This document shows, piece by piece, positions 34,380 to 45,295 of a DNA stretch of 64,000 nucleotides (position 1 is the stretch's first letter; every line of letters starts with the position of its first letter). The position numbers and the translations under genes were made by a program. Under the pieces are notes generated by a model. That model made no database searches. It worked only from the letters and a program-made list of their open reading frames with translations, and had not been told where the DNA came from. The stretch is from positions 12,418,001 to 12,482,000 of the forward strand of contig OY987306.1 in assembly GCA_963920635.1 (NCBI GenBank). The letters run 5' to 3'. Source of the stretch: Pseudeuparius sepicola. Its lineage: Eukaryota > Arthropoda > Insecta > Coleoptera > Anthribidae.

Positions 34380-35865
34380 CAGGGTGAGTTTTTTCCAATG
34401 ACCACTATGGGGATCTCGAAAACTAGCAGAGCTAGAAGTAGAACAAAGGTTAAATGGGGAAAGAATTGCAGTTTTGAATGCTAAATCTAATGCCCCTTTT
34501 GGATTTTTAAAAAAGTTCATGGCTCACTAGATATTTTGAAAAGAGTGATTTTTTGCTATGTCATCAGATCTTTGTAGCTCCGTTATTTCTGATTATGCAG
34601 AAAAACTGTAGAGACAAAAATTGTAGATAATTTTGGTTTTAATAAGATAATCTAATCTTTTGTATGTTTGTGATTTTTGAGATATGACATAAACTTGTGT
34701 TTTTTAAATGTAAATCATAGTTGGCTGTGGCCTCATCAAATGGGCCATTTTTTTATCTTTCCAAAGATAAATACTCGGCATAGTTATTATAAAAGATAAA
34801 GGAGCTATGGCTAATTTTCTGATTTTTTTTTTAAACTTTCACATAGTAAGCCATGGAATATTTTCATAATTATGTTCTATTTTATGAGACATAGGTACTT
34901 CAAACTTTCAAATATTTTATTTTTTAGCTGGTAGCAAAATGTAACAAAATAAAACAAAAATTATCATGGTGGAGCTCCACCACATAATTATTTGCCCCTA
35001 AGAAATTACCTAGATCAGCTTTATCCAAATAGTTGCATAGGGAGAAAGACTTATTTCCTGACCGCCCCGATCCCCCGATTCGTCTGTTTTGGATTTCTTT
35101 TTGTGCGGAACAGTACAAAATAAGGTGTTGAATTAAGAGCTGCTGTTTTAGAAGCAACTGACAGGTGCTCTCTAAGAAAGTCGACAAATTCAATTTTAAA
35201 AAGATGCAATATTTGCATAAACAATAATGGTGGATTGTTTGCAACACCTTTTAAAATAATAATAAATGGAATTTGAGTTTTTTTATTTTTTTTTTATTTT
35301 GTTACATTTTGTTACCAGCTAAAAACAAAATATTAGAAAGTTTGAAGTATGTCTAATTATAAAATAGAACGTAATTATGAAAATATTCCATGGCTGACTA
35401 TGTGAAAATTAAAAGAAAAAAACAGAAAATTAGCCATAGCTTTTTTATTTTTTTATAATAACTACCGACTATTATATCTTTGGAAAGCTAAAAAAATGGC
35501 CGATTTGATAAAGCCACAGCCAACTATGATTTACATTTCAAAAAACACAAGTTTATGTCATATCTTAAAAATCACAAACAACATAAAAAATTGGATAAGA
35601 TTATCTTATTAAGCCCAAAATTATCTACAATTTTTGTCTCTACAGTTTTTTTGTATAATCAGAAGTAACGGAGCTACAGAGATCTGATAAAATAGCAAAA
35701 AATCACTCTATTCAAAATTTCTAGTGAGCCATGAACTTTTTTAAAAATCCAAAACGGGCATTAGATTGAGCATTCAAAACCGCAATTCTTTCCCCATTTA
35801 ACCTTTGTTCTAGCTCTGCTAGTTTTTGAAATGCCCATAGTGGTCATTGGAAAAAACTCACCCTG
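34380..35865 (+). mobile_element. long-arm fold-back element with IS630/mariner-type transposase remnant, copy B
   Basis: The ends are CAGGGTGAGTTTTTTCC at 34380 and the complement ending at 35865, both flanked by TA. The outer arms match those of copy A (9310-10903) closely, including AACCTTTGTTCTAGCTCTGC and the GATCTCTGTAGC(T/C)CCGT block. The centre carries the transposase remnant on the + strand, the reverse of copy A relative to the window. Arms and centre thus form one unit that has transposed as a whole. Confidence 0.88.
34960..35240 (+). pseudogene. IS630/mariner-like transposase remnant in fold-back copy B
   Basis: The + strand reads YHGGAPPHNYLPLRNYLDQL, then, after a frame change near 35055, PPRSPDSSVLDFFLCG, then TVQNKVLN. 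The family pattern I remember is DGAPPHYxxxVRxxLxxxxPxxWIGR...PPRSPDLxxLDFFLWG. The second catalytic Asp has become Gly (HGGAPPH) and the invariant Trp of FLWG is Cys, so the remnant is inactive. Compared with copy A it keeps about 25 more residues between the two blocks and is the better relic for identifying the parent enzyme. Confidence 0.82.
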
Positions 35866-35867
35866 TA

Positions 35868-36469
35868 TCGTGGTTTTACAACACTGATAATACTCTACGA
35901 GAGTGAAAGTCACATTTTCAAGGGCTTTTGGTGCATTTAGATATCTACCGGTAAAATTTTCGTAAATGCCAATTATTTCTTATTTGCGTGCCTAGATACA
36001 ACTAAATTCGAATGAATAAAACCATATAACTTTATGATTTCAAGGTGGTTACGTTTATTCACGTAAAATTGTTAGGTATAACACTCTCCAACAGTCCAAA
36101 CCAAAACCACAGCTTATACCCTAACATGGTAAGCTATGCCAAAACCCTGGAAGACTGTGTAGGAACAAAATCTCTCTTGATGGCCTTAACCCACTTTTCC
36201 CTTAAAATGGGGTCTTTAGGGAGGAAAAAGCCGACACTTTAGGACCACCTTTGTAGTTTACCTTGCAGTTGGGAACAAAACACGTCCACGGCATGATTTA
36301 AATAAGTCTGAAACTATAGACACAACCTAAAACCTATAAACCAAAATTGAATTTTAATCACTATTCTGAACCACTGCTGTTTTACCACCTTATTAATTAA
36401 ACTTCGGTGCTGGACGGTGCCGGTCCAGGAGGCCTCTGTAAGTTACCAATTTACTGCTGGAGAATCATA
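35868..36469. other. no recognised gene
   Basis: A 65-codon open frame at 36045 shows no family resemblance. Nothing else was seen. Confidence 0.45.
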
Positions 36470-37492
36470 CAGGGTGTCCCATAACTTATCCGCCATAGTG
36501 CAACAGGTGGTACTAGACGTCAAAATATACCGTGTGAGCCAAAAATGCCTTAGTAAAATGTTGCTCGTTTAAAAGATACAGGGTGTTGAAAATGAAAAAT
36601 AATTTCCGAAAATTGCAATAATTCTAAAACCGTTGAAGGTATCTAATTTAAAATTGACGCACTTGGGTTTTCAAAGGTGAGAAATCTGAATTCGGTACTA
36701 GTTTGAACCTAGTTCCTAGAGGGCACTTGTGCGAACTTCGTAATGAATTAAATTCTGCATAATATTTTACCCTATGAACACGATACACAGATAACAGTAT
36801 GTCCACGCGCAGGTGCTGTGATGTCAACGGTGACGCTTATTCGGCAAAATCATGGCTACCTTTTATCTTTGAACTGAAATTTGACTCGTTTATAGTGTGC
36901 TAGGCAATTACATATACACCAATCTGTCTCAATGTGCGTACATTCTGTTTTTGGATTTAACTTTATGTGAAATTGATTACTGACGTATGTCAGTGAGACT
37001 CATTTCAGGACTACTTTTTATAAGTTGGCCGATCGGATTTGCAGTTCGGCATCGCCGCGCGGGTTTGTCCGTTTGGTGTCGATTTCTTAATATGATCAAT
37101 TTCTTCGAATTTCCAAATTGTCTAGCTTCTAAAATAAAATCGATTATATCGATTTTATCAATAAGATCAATTAGGTATATCGATAAGATAGACTTTATCA
37201 ATAAGGTCGATTTTATCAATAAGATCGATTTTATCGATAAGATCGATCATATTGATAAGATCGATTTTTTCAGTATCGATTTCCGATACTGAAATTCGGA
37301 GATCGAACAGCCCTACTCAAGACACTTTCTTAGGCTCTTTATTAAATGACGCCTCACATTCGAGCTTCATTTTCAACACCCTGTGTCTTTTAAACGAGCA
37401 ACATTTTACTAAGGCATTTTTGGCTCACACGATATATTTTGACGTCTAGTACCAACTGTTGCCCTAATGGGGATAAGTTATGGGACACCCTG
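36470..37492. mobile_element. 1.0-kb fold-back element (CAGGGTGTCC ends, TA flanks)
   Basis: The left arm from 36470 (CAGGGTGTCCCATAACTTATC) and the right arm ending 37492 mirror each other for about 120 bp, including AAAATGTTGCTCGTTTAAAA on one side and its complement on the other. TA lies on both sides. The interior holds an 18-bp tandem repeat (37136-37290) but no transposase. Confidence 0.88.
37136..37290. repeat. 18-bp tandem repeat inside fold-back element
   Basis: About eight diverged units of ATCGATTTTATCAATAAG. In one frame they translate to IDFINK-type hexapeptides on either strand, explaining two overlapping open frames that are not genes. The unit is itself partly palindromic (ATCGAT, TTATCGATAA). 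Confidence 0.85.
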
Positions 37493-38604
37493 TATAGTTG
37501 GTTTGGGCGGGCAATGATATTACAAAATAATTGGGCAATATTTCGAATGAAGTAGGTTCGACAATAGCCACACGCCATCTAACTTTCAGATGGCGTTGCA
37601 ATAGTGCAATTAGCGCAGGCTCTAAGTGAGACGTGTCCCCGGCAGAGGGAGGTTTTTAGGATAGTAAATGTATTCGGCATGTGGAGGGTATTGTTGTCCT
37701 TGTCTGACACATGCCGGGATAAAACGGTGTGAAATCATTTCACTCCTTCACGTTAGATAAAACAGGAGGCAAAGACGCCCATTTACAGAAACATCCAAAA
37801 CAATGCAGTTAGTACACTAGCTTTCTTAAAGAGTAAAGCAAAGTGTTGTTTGGTTAGGATTGTTCAGTGTTTTTTTTATTATTTAAAAAATATTGAGATG
37901 GAGGTCGAAGAAGAGAACTTGAGAAATTGTAAGGATGTCATAGAATTTCTGATAAAAAACAATTAAGGGTTTGGGAATACCCCATTCCAGATTTAAGCAA
38001 AACATTATAGTTAATCAGGGCAAACCACCCCAGGGTTTTGTAAATTCTTGTTACAGTAACTGTAACTGGTAGTGAACCTTAAAAAAAGTTGTTTCGTTTG
38101 CCCTGTGTTTTATTTCAAAACGCGGAGAAGTTTGGGCGAACATCATATTCTCAAAAATTTAGACCGATACCAATCGATAGAGGCACTTAATAAGTCAAGA
38201 GCACATATTATTAGCAGTACCTACCTCCTTGTAAATGGCATCGCAAGTGTCATTGATTCTGCAGACCTAAACGAAATTTGAAAATTTTATGAGTCAGTAT
38301 TCACATTTTCCCGAGTATTTTCCTTCCCATCTTGGCAAAATTTCGTAAATTATATTTTATTACCTTTGAATATGATCGATGAGAATTTTAATTAAACTCT
38401 ATTTTCATTGTGTCACATTGATCTACATTTTTTAGTAGTAAAATAAGTCCACGATATCTCTACACCTTCGTGTTGGTTTGCTCGAGGTTTTTCCAAACAA
38501 ATAAATCTAGCATTTTTTTCTTTTTTTTTTGTGTGCTTGGTGTAACTCGATATAACTATTAGCAGGCGCAGTCTCAGGGATACGAATATTAATTATCTAA
38601 GCTA
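37493..38604 (+). other. no recognised gene; one coding-like open frame
   Basis: 38072-38281 (+) is open and reads RRSLGEHHILKNLDRYQSIE, then LNKSRAHIISSTYLLVNGIA, with natural amino-acid composition. I do not recognise the family. It has no obvious splice context or repeat homologue in the window. It may be an old exon or transposon piece. Confidence 0.3.
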
Positions 38605-39421
38605 CAGTGTTCACGGATTGAGTTCACAAAAAGTGTAAATAACAAAAAATTTGAGCTTCTGGAGATCAGCGCTGCTTGGTTTGAAACTAATTTGTGACAT
38701 AATTTTACTTTCGAAAAATCACCTTGTAAATTATGAAGAAACTAATTTTACACATCAGTAAAGTGCCCTTTTTGTAGGTTTTACGGCAAAATGATATTAA
38801 GGAAACTTGTTCAGAATGAAAAACTGAGTTTGCGAAATTTCAAATACTTTGATTTTTTGGCATTTTTCACACTTTCTTCAGAAAAGTGCATTTTGTGTAG
38901 TTTTTACATCAAAATGTTATTAAGAAAACTTGTTGACAATGAAAAACTGGATAGGTCTGAAAAATTTCAAAAGCTTTGATTATTTCTGCTTTGATTATTT
39001 CTGCTAAAAAATTAAATTAAAACACACAAAAATCAAAGTAGACCTAGACTGTTGGAATTTTTCACACCTATCCAGTTTTTCATTGATAACAAGTTTTCTT
39101 AACAACATTTTGACGTGAAAACTACACAAAATGCACTTTTCTAAAAAGACTTTCAAAATTTCGCAAACCTACTCATCTTTTCATTCTGAACAAGTTTCCT
39201 TAATAACATTTTGCCGTAAAACCTACAAAAAAGGCACTTTACTGAGGTGGAAAATTAGTTTCTTCATAATTTCCAAGGCATAAGTACAAGATTTTTTGAA
39301 AGTAAAATTATGTCACAAATTAGTTTAAAACCAAGCAGGGCTGATCCCCAGAAGCTAAAATTTCAACTCGAAAATTTGTTGTTATTTACACCTTATATGA
39401 ACTCAATCTGTGGATACACTG
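38605..39421. mobile_element. 817-bp fold-back element (CAGTGTTCA ends)
   Basis: The left end CAGTGTTCACGGATTGAGTT and the right end AACTCAATCTGTGGATACACTG mirror each other, flanked by TA (38603 and 39422). Arms of about 330 bp contain AAGCAGCGCTGATC-type and AAAGTGCCTTTTTTGTAGG-type mirrored blocks. A scrap of the same end occurs at about 59697-59722. No coding content. Confidence 0.85.
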
Positions 39422-39546
39422 TATTATAACCAACGCTCATGCAAGAAATTTTGTTTACATAATATTTACATTGAGTAAAGGATATAAATATATATATATA
39501 ATATAAATAAATATATATCCTTTACTTTACTTAACTGCACCTGACT

Positions 39547-40215
39547 ATTAGGTACTACCTATGGAGGGTAAGGAGGGCCATCTTATATGGGTGGTCGGCT
39601 TAAAAACTGTCCTCTAAAAGCATTAAATAAGAATGGCGCTCGTGTTCTCCCCGGGTATGACCCGAACTTAGCAGTTTTAGTAGAGATGGGTAATTCGTTC
39701 ATTTAACTACGACCAAATCGATCGGTGACCGATTTAAAAAAAGATCGAATCATTTCAATCATTTCAGTCACAGTAGTCAGGAGCATGCCTGTAAACTCAT
39801 ACGGTATTGGCTTAATTCAGTCTCGAGGCTTTAAATAAGCTGTTTCTGTTTTACAATTCACGAGATGAAACATTCGTTCGGTCTTAGTTCGTTCGATCGT
39901 CGATCGTTCGATGTGTGGACTGTGGAGTGTCAGTAATAACCGACTGCTTCATGATTGGATCATTTCGATATGTTGAGATTTGGTCAATCGATACTTTAAA
40001 GCCTTGTCTATCCATTTAAAGTGATCGAATCACAGTGACCGAATATCATTCACGACTGACACCATCTCTAGCAGAGTGGAAAGTAGCATACTTCGGGGGG
40101 TAGATTTGGTACCCGGGGGCAACAGCAGCGCCATCCTAATTTTATAATTATATTAATTGTTATTTTATAACACAGAGATGGTCCTCCTTACCTCTACCCT
40201 CCATAGTACCACCCA
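39547..40215. repeat. inverted repeat pair bracketing a second small element
   Basis: GGTACTACCTATGGAGGGTA near 39551 is mirrored near 40190 (TACCCTCCATAGTACC with small changes). Inside, 39681-40070 has its own TAGAGATGG...CCATCTCTA termini, the form of many hAT-derived MITEs, though no 8-bp duplication was found. Confidence 0.6.
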
Positions 40216-41333
40216 AGCGGCCACCTAGGCAGTCTGGTTTGCTTCTGGCAAATACATTTAAAATGAAGATCCTAAAACCCTTTCTTGGATAAATAACATT
40301 CATATTCAAATTTTTTTGTACATGAAAATACCGAGAAAAAAACGATATTTTTTTAACAAGTAAAGGCATTTTCTTTATTAAAAAGTCTGCCTCTCGAGAT
40401 CAAATTGGCACGAGCCGCTACTGGATGAAGGCTAAAGAAATATGAAATTCTTACCTCTCATATGCATTATCGATGTTCTCAGTTTTAATTCTTCAAATGG
40501 AAACCATATAACTTGACACACTTGAAACACCTTGAAAAAATTTACCTATTCACATTGCAAGCACCAGCATTTATTAAGGGCTTTATCATGTATTTCAGTA
40601 GACATTTCTCATCGTTTTTAAATTACATGAGAACATTGCTACCAATTACAAATACACCACGGTATGTTTTTGCATTTTCAGTTTTTTCTTTTTTTTTTTA
40701 GTAGGCAATCGAGAAAATAACCGGATCAGTGGCGTATCTAGGATTAATGTCTGGGGGGGGGGGGGGCAATCAGTTATAAATACCAAAACTCTGTCGATAA
40801 CAAAAACATATTTTCTAAAATAAATAAGTACAGGGTGTCCATAAATAAATGCACCAACTTGAAAAATTAAAAAGAAAAATGGAAAATATTACGAAAAGTT
40901 CATATGAACATGGGTCCGCAGATGTTTGGTTTTCGAGATGCAGGGTGTTGAAATTGAAATTTTAGATATTTTCTAAAATTTATTTGTGGCGCAAACAGAT
41001 CCATTTAATTTTTAATTGGGTTTTTCGCCACCAAACTAATTGAAAGACAACTTTTTCAAGTTGCCTCGAAAATTCATAAATTCTTAACACTGAATGAACG
41101 AAACTTTAAACGTGTAACTCAAAAAATAACTTCAACAAATTTGTTTTCTGAGCTTTCGGAGAATAAATCTTCCTCCTTTCTCAAAGATCATGTCACGTCA
41201 AAGTGAAGTGACCATAGTTATCGTAACACCGATGACTATGGAAGTGACAGATTAATAAATTTTAGGTTAAAATGTCATGACAACAGAAACAATAGCCTAG
41301 CCATCTGCCTGATATTGTACCATGTGTTCTATC

Positions 41334-42187
41334 TTAATTATTATCTATACTAACTTCTCCTTGAATAAGTGGCAATAATATTTTACTGAATTCCACCGAA
41401 CATTCAGCAACACAGTTGCCCGTATTTCCTAGAATAAATGCAGATTCATTAATTTTTCGTCTATTTCCTACTTCTTCTTTTAGAATTGGTTTGGAACTAT
41501 CCCACAATATCCTATGATTGTTATTAAAGGAATGTTCACATATTTTTGACTTCGAAGTTTGATTTTGCCTGATATAATTTTTATGTTCTTTTAAACGAAC
41601 GTTAAATGGCCTACAAGTCTCCCCAACATAGAACTTTCCACATTCACAAGGAATTTTATAGATGCAATTTTTTGAACTTTTTAACTCATTAAATGGTTTT
41701 GTTTTAACTAGCATGTATTTTTGGTTTTAAATACTGTTCTGACATTAAAACGATTGCTTATACGTTTTAGCTTATCTGATAGTCCAGGAATATAAGGAAT
41801 TATTAAATTTACTGGTCGGTCCACCAGATTTATTTCTCTAATTCTATTAGCATTGTTATTTTGTTGGCAATCCTGAAAAACTTGCTCAACAAATTCAATA
41901 GGATTACTATTCTTCTCAAGAACATGTTTTATATGTTTAATTTCCTCCTCAAATTTTGTGTTATTAGAACAAATCGTTCTAGCCCTGTCATACAAACTTT
42001 TAATTACTCCTTTTTTAACACTAATATGATGATTGGAGTTGAAATAGAGATATCTATTAGTATGTGTTGGTTTTCTATAGACACTAGTTTCTATATTATC
42101 TGATTTCAGTATAGAAACATCTAAGAAAGGTAGTTGATTATGATTTTCAAGTTCTAAAGGTAATTGATTATTATTTTCAATTTCTAG
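41334..42187 (-). pseudogene. Penelope-like RT end plus GIY-YIG endonuclease, left copy
   Basis: Minus strand: NNQLPFLDVSILKSDN and RKPTHTNRYLYFNSNH (RT thumb), LYDRARTICSNN, VDRPVNLIIPYIPGLSDKLK (linker), then CIYKIPCECGKFYVGET, the GIY-YIG core (IYKIPC...FYVG). It continues RPFNVRLKEHKNYIRQNQ, CEHSFNNNHRILWD and a C-terminal ECSVEFSKILLPLI. This half keeps the segment between RLKEH and the HSFNNNH block that the right copy has lost. A stop/frame break near 41708 separates linker and endonuclease, and the RT catalytic region is absent. The GIY-YIG domain nicks target DNA in intact family members. Confidence 0.9.
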
Positions 42188-42980
42188 AAATGATGATTTT
42201 TCTAGAAATTGAAAATAATAATCAATTACCTTTCTTAGATGTTTCTATACTGAAATCAGATAATATAGAAACTAGTGTCACTAGAAAACCAACACATACT
42301 AATAGATATCTCCATTTCAACTCCAATCATGATATTAGTGTTAAAAAAGGAGTAATTAAAAGTTTGTATGACAGGGCTAGAACGATTTGTTCTAATAACA
42401 CAAAATTTGAGGAGGAAATTAAACATATAAAACATGTTCTTGAGAAGAATAGTTATCCTATTGAATTTGTTGAGCAAGTTTTTCAGGATTGCCAACAAAA
42501 TAACAATGCTAATAGAATTAGAGAAATAAATCTGGTGGACCGACCAGTAAATTTAATAATTCCTTATATTCCTGGACAATCAGATAAGCTAAAAAACGTA
42601 TAGGCAATCGTTTTAATGTCAGAACAGTATTTAAAACCAAAAATACATTAAGATCGATGCTAGTTAAAACAAAACCATTTAATGAGTTACAAAGTTCAAA
42701 AAATTGCATTTATAAAATTCCTTGTGAATGTGGAAGGTTCTATGTTGGGAAGACTTGTAGGCCATTTAACGTTCGTTTAAAAGAACATTCCTTTAATAAC
42801 AATCATAGGATATTGTGGGATAGTTCCAAACCAATTCTAAAAGAAGTAGGAAATAGACGAAAAATTAAAGAATCTGCATTTATTCTAGGAAATACGGGCA
42901 ACTGTGTTGCTGAATGTTCGGTGGAATTCAGTAAAATATTATTGCCACTTATTCAAAGAGAAGTTAGTATAGATAATTAG
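42188..42980 (+). pseudogene. Penelope-like RT end plus GIY-YIG endonuclease, right copy
   Basis: Plus strand, nearly identical to the left copy: FLEIENNNQLPFLDVSIL, RKPTHTNRYLHFNSNH, LYDRARTICSNN, IPYIPGQSDKL, a frame break near 42600, then CIYKIPCECGRFYVGKT and RPFNVRLKEHSFNNNHRI. About 17 residues after RLKEH are missing relative to the left copy. The two copies thus differ by indels as well as substitutions and are not a simple assembly mirror image. Confidence 0.9.
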
Positions 42981-43656
42981 ATAGAACACAGGGTACAATA
43001 TCAGGCAGGTGGCTAGGCTATTGTTTATGTTGTCATGACATTTTAAGCTGAAATTTATTAATCCGTCTTTGACGTGACATGATCTTTGAGAAAGGAGGAA
43101 GATTTATTCTCCGAAAGCTCAGAAAACCAATTTGTTGAAGTTATTTTTTGAGTTACACGTTTAAAGTTTCGTTCATTCAGTGTTAAGAATTTATGAATTT
43201 TCGAGGCAACTTGAAAAAGTTGTCTTTCAATCAGTTTGGTGGCGAAAAACCCAATTAAAAATTAAATGGAATTGAAATTTTATTTTCGATTTTTTTCAGT
43301 AACTTTTTGAGACGACAAAATTTTCTTGCAGCATTTGGTAGCCAGGTTTTTTTTGGGAAGAGAAGTCATAATTTGGTATTATTTTTGGTGCAATCCGTAG
43401 AGTGCGCTGCGTATACGCTATCATTATTTAATTTAATTTGCCCTAACTTTTTTGACAGTAAACTTTTACGACATTTTGTGAATGTATCCTCTTCCCACAC
43501 GTTTTCTAAGCAAAAAAGGTATACTTGGTAAATAACGCCAAAGGTCACCGTTTTCGAGAAATTTTCAAATTTCTGCATCGATGCAGGTGCATACCGACAC
43601 TCGTATGCAATCGAGGGGGAAATCGGTACCCAAATCTTGTACACTACTCGAAATTT

Positions 43657-43750
43657 CTCGAAATGCGTCGACATGCCCCAAAATGCACTGAAATGCCTCG
43701 AAATGCCCCGAAATGCCTTGAAATTCACCGAAATGCCGCGAAATGCCCCC
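43657..43750. repeat. 10-bp minisatellite CGAAATGCCC, left block
   Basis: About nine diverged units of CGAAATGCCC. The same unit in the same orientation recurs at 46480-46560. Confidence 0.85.
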
Positions 43751-44589
43751 TATTTGTACACCGAAATGCTCCATGAATTTCTCCATCGGGACACTCTATT
43801 TGCTATTTTTTGGCAATGCAAAAGTTCAATCTTTGGCAAAAGAGGTTGAAAGGTGGGATATACCTACCTAGTACCTACCAACTAAGACAAAATCACAAGA
43901 GCAATAATTTAAATACCATTTATTGTAAAAATAAAAATCCTCTTTTAAAAATAAATAGATATACACTTTAAAACATGAAACAATATGCCAAAATAAAAAT
44001 ACCCTATGTTGTAAAAAATAATACCTAAATAAAATATTTGAAAGATAATAATCGAGATAATAATATATCTCTTGCCTATGAGAAAATGCCTATCTCTGTT
44101 TAACTCGTATCTTTTCGGCCTATCTTTTTCAAAATGCCCACTATTAATCAAATTGAGTAGCAATCTTGCAGAAATGTCCTTAAAAGGATGTCTTCTCTTT
44201 GGATACAGCTCGTAGTATAAATTGCTCGTTGCATCTGCATTTTCCCCGGATTATTATAAAACAGACTATATCCCATTTTTTATAACTTTCAAATTTTTGT
44301 ATAAATTGTATAAAGTTTATAAATTACACAAGAATAGAAAAATCTTTACACTGCTTTAACAGCTTAACTGAAGATTTGACAGGTAGCAGTAAACATTTTT
44401 CCACGGTTTCATTGTCTCACCGTCCAAAGCCTACTTGTTGAAAGGGCGCGCTACCAATTTTATACATGAAATCATAAAAGTTATTAGTAATTGAAAACTA
44501 CTTATGTAAACCATTAAGAGTTGTATATTTTTGGAATGGTAATTTTTTGCTCAATTAAAAAATACAAAAATATATAGGGCGTTCCATTT

Positions 44590-45145
44590 AAAAAATAATT
44601 TTTTTCATCGGTAACTCTTAAACTATTGATAATCCATTTTCAGTAAATTTTGCTTCATTTGTCCAAATAATATTATTCAAAAAATGATTCTTTAAAATTC
44701 GTCAGAATAAATTCTGCAAAATTCACTCGTTTAGGGAAGTCGATGGGTTTCAACTGTTGAACCATTGAAAATGAAAACGGGCGAAACTTATGTTTTTGCA
44801 ATATTCTGTTAATCGAACATCTTGATATTCCTGACTCTACATAGAACACTGTCTTATAGATTTATTTGGATATGCCGCGAAGAATCCCAAAACGGCAATT
44901 TTATTATCTGTGTTGTTTAAAATTGGCTTATTCTTTTGTATTGTTGCCTTGACGGCACCGAAATTTTTAAAGTTTTGCACTAGGTTTTGCATTATTCGCT
45001 TAACAGTGTTTGCTAATGGTTTCTGTTTTTCCGGATATCGAACAGCAAATGTATTACAAGTTCTTGATATAACTCTGTTGCATTCTCCATAAATAATAAA
45101 TAAATTTAAATAGTCTTCGTTTGTGTAATTTAACCGTGCCGGCAT
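44590..45145 (-). pseudogene. DUF4817-type HTH transposase N-terminal half, decayed
   Basis: Minus strand from 45145: YTNEDYLNLFIIYGECN, RYPEKQKPLANTVKRIMQNL, then NFKNFGAVKA. This is the DUF4817 helix-turn-helix pattern (TNEE...IYGEC...YP-R-P...F-RL...G) found at the start of many insect mariner-like transposases. After a frame change at the TGA-like break near 44837 it continues VESGISRCSINRILQKHKFR, LKPIDFPKRVNFAEFIL and IIWTNEAKFTENG. The first catalytic Asp of the family pattern (W-T/S-D-E) is Asn here. The remaining catalytic half is absent. It fits as the N-terminal complement of the C-terminal relics in the long-arm fold-backs, but no overlap allows them to be joined. Confidence 0.78.
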
Positions 45146-45189
45146 TGTTTACAATAATTTTAAACTAAATGACATTTCTTCATTCCCTG

Positions 45190-45295
45190 ACAATCGTATA
45201 ATCAGCCTTGGCCAACCATGGCTGATTATACGATTAAGTTTGATATATCTATATCTATATACGATTAAGTTTGATATATCTATCAAACTTAAAAA
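45190..45295. repeat. hairpin and short tandem duplication
   Basis: CGTATAATCAGCC...GGCTGATTATACG forms a 13-bp perfect hairpin (45193-45232). It is followed by a duplicated ACGATTAAGTTTGATATATC (45231 and 45259). Confidence 0.75.

Larger units (their letters stand above)
40965..43270. mobile_element. head-to-head Penelope-like element pair with 12-bp target duplication
   Basis: ATTGAAATTTTA flanks the insertion exactly (40953-40964 and 43271-43282). From 41000 and 43270 inward the two halves are inverted copies, meeting near 42187. The left half is read on the minus strand and the right half on the plus strand. Thirty-five bases at the left edge (40965-40999) have no partner on the right. 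Both halves are truncated copies containing only the end of the reverse transcriptase, the linker and the GIY-YIG endonuclease. Inverted, 5'-truncated pairs and a short one-sided tail are reported for Penelope-like elements; that comparison is from general knowledge. Confidence 0.9.

Noticed and set aside
36977..37292. Opposite-strand open frames with IDFINK-type repeats
   Set aside because: They arise from the partly palindromic 18-bp tandem repeat inside a fold-back element.
39476..39530. AT-rich palindrome as a replication origin
   Set aside because: Only a TA-rich inverted repeat (AAAGGATATAAATATATAT and mirror); nothing else supports origin function.
43366..43849. Overlapping open frames with repeated RNAPKC or HFGAF-like segments
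   Set aside because: Explained by the 10-bp CGAAATGCCC minisatellite and hAT/fold-back arm sequence.
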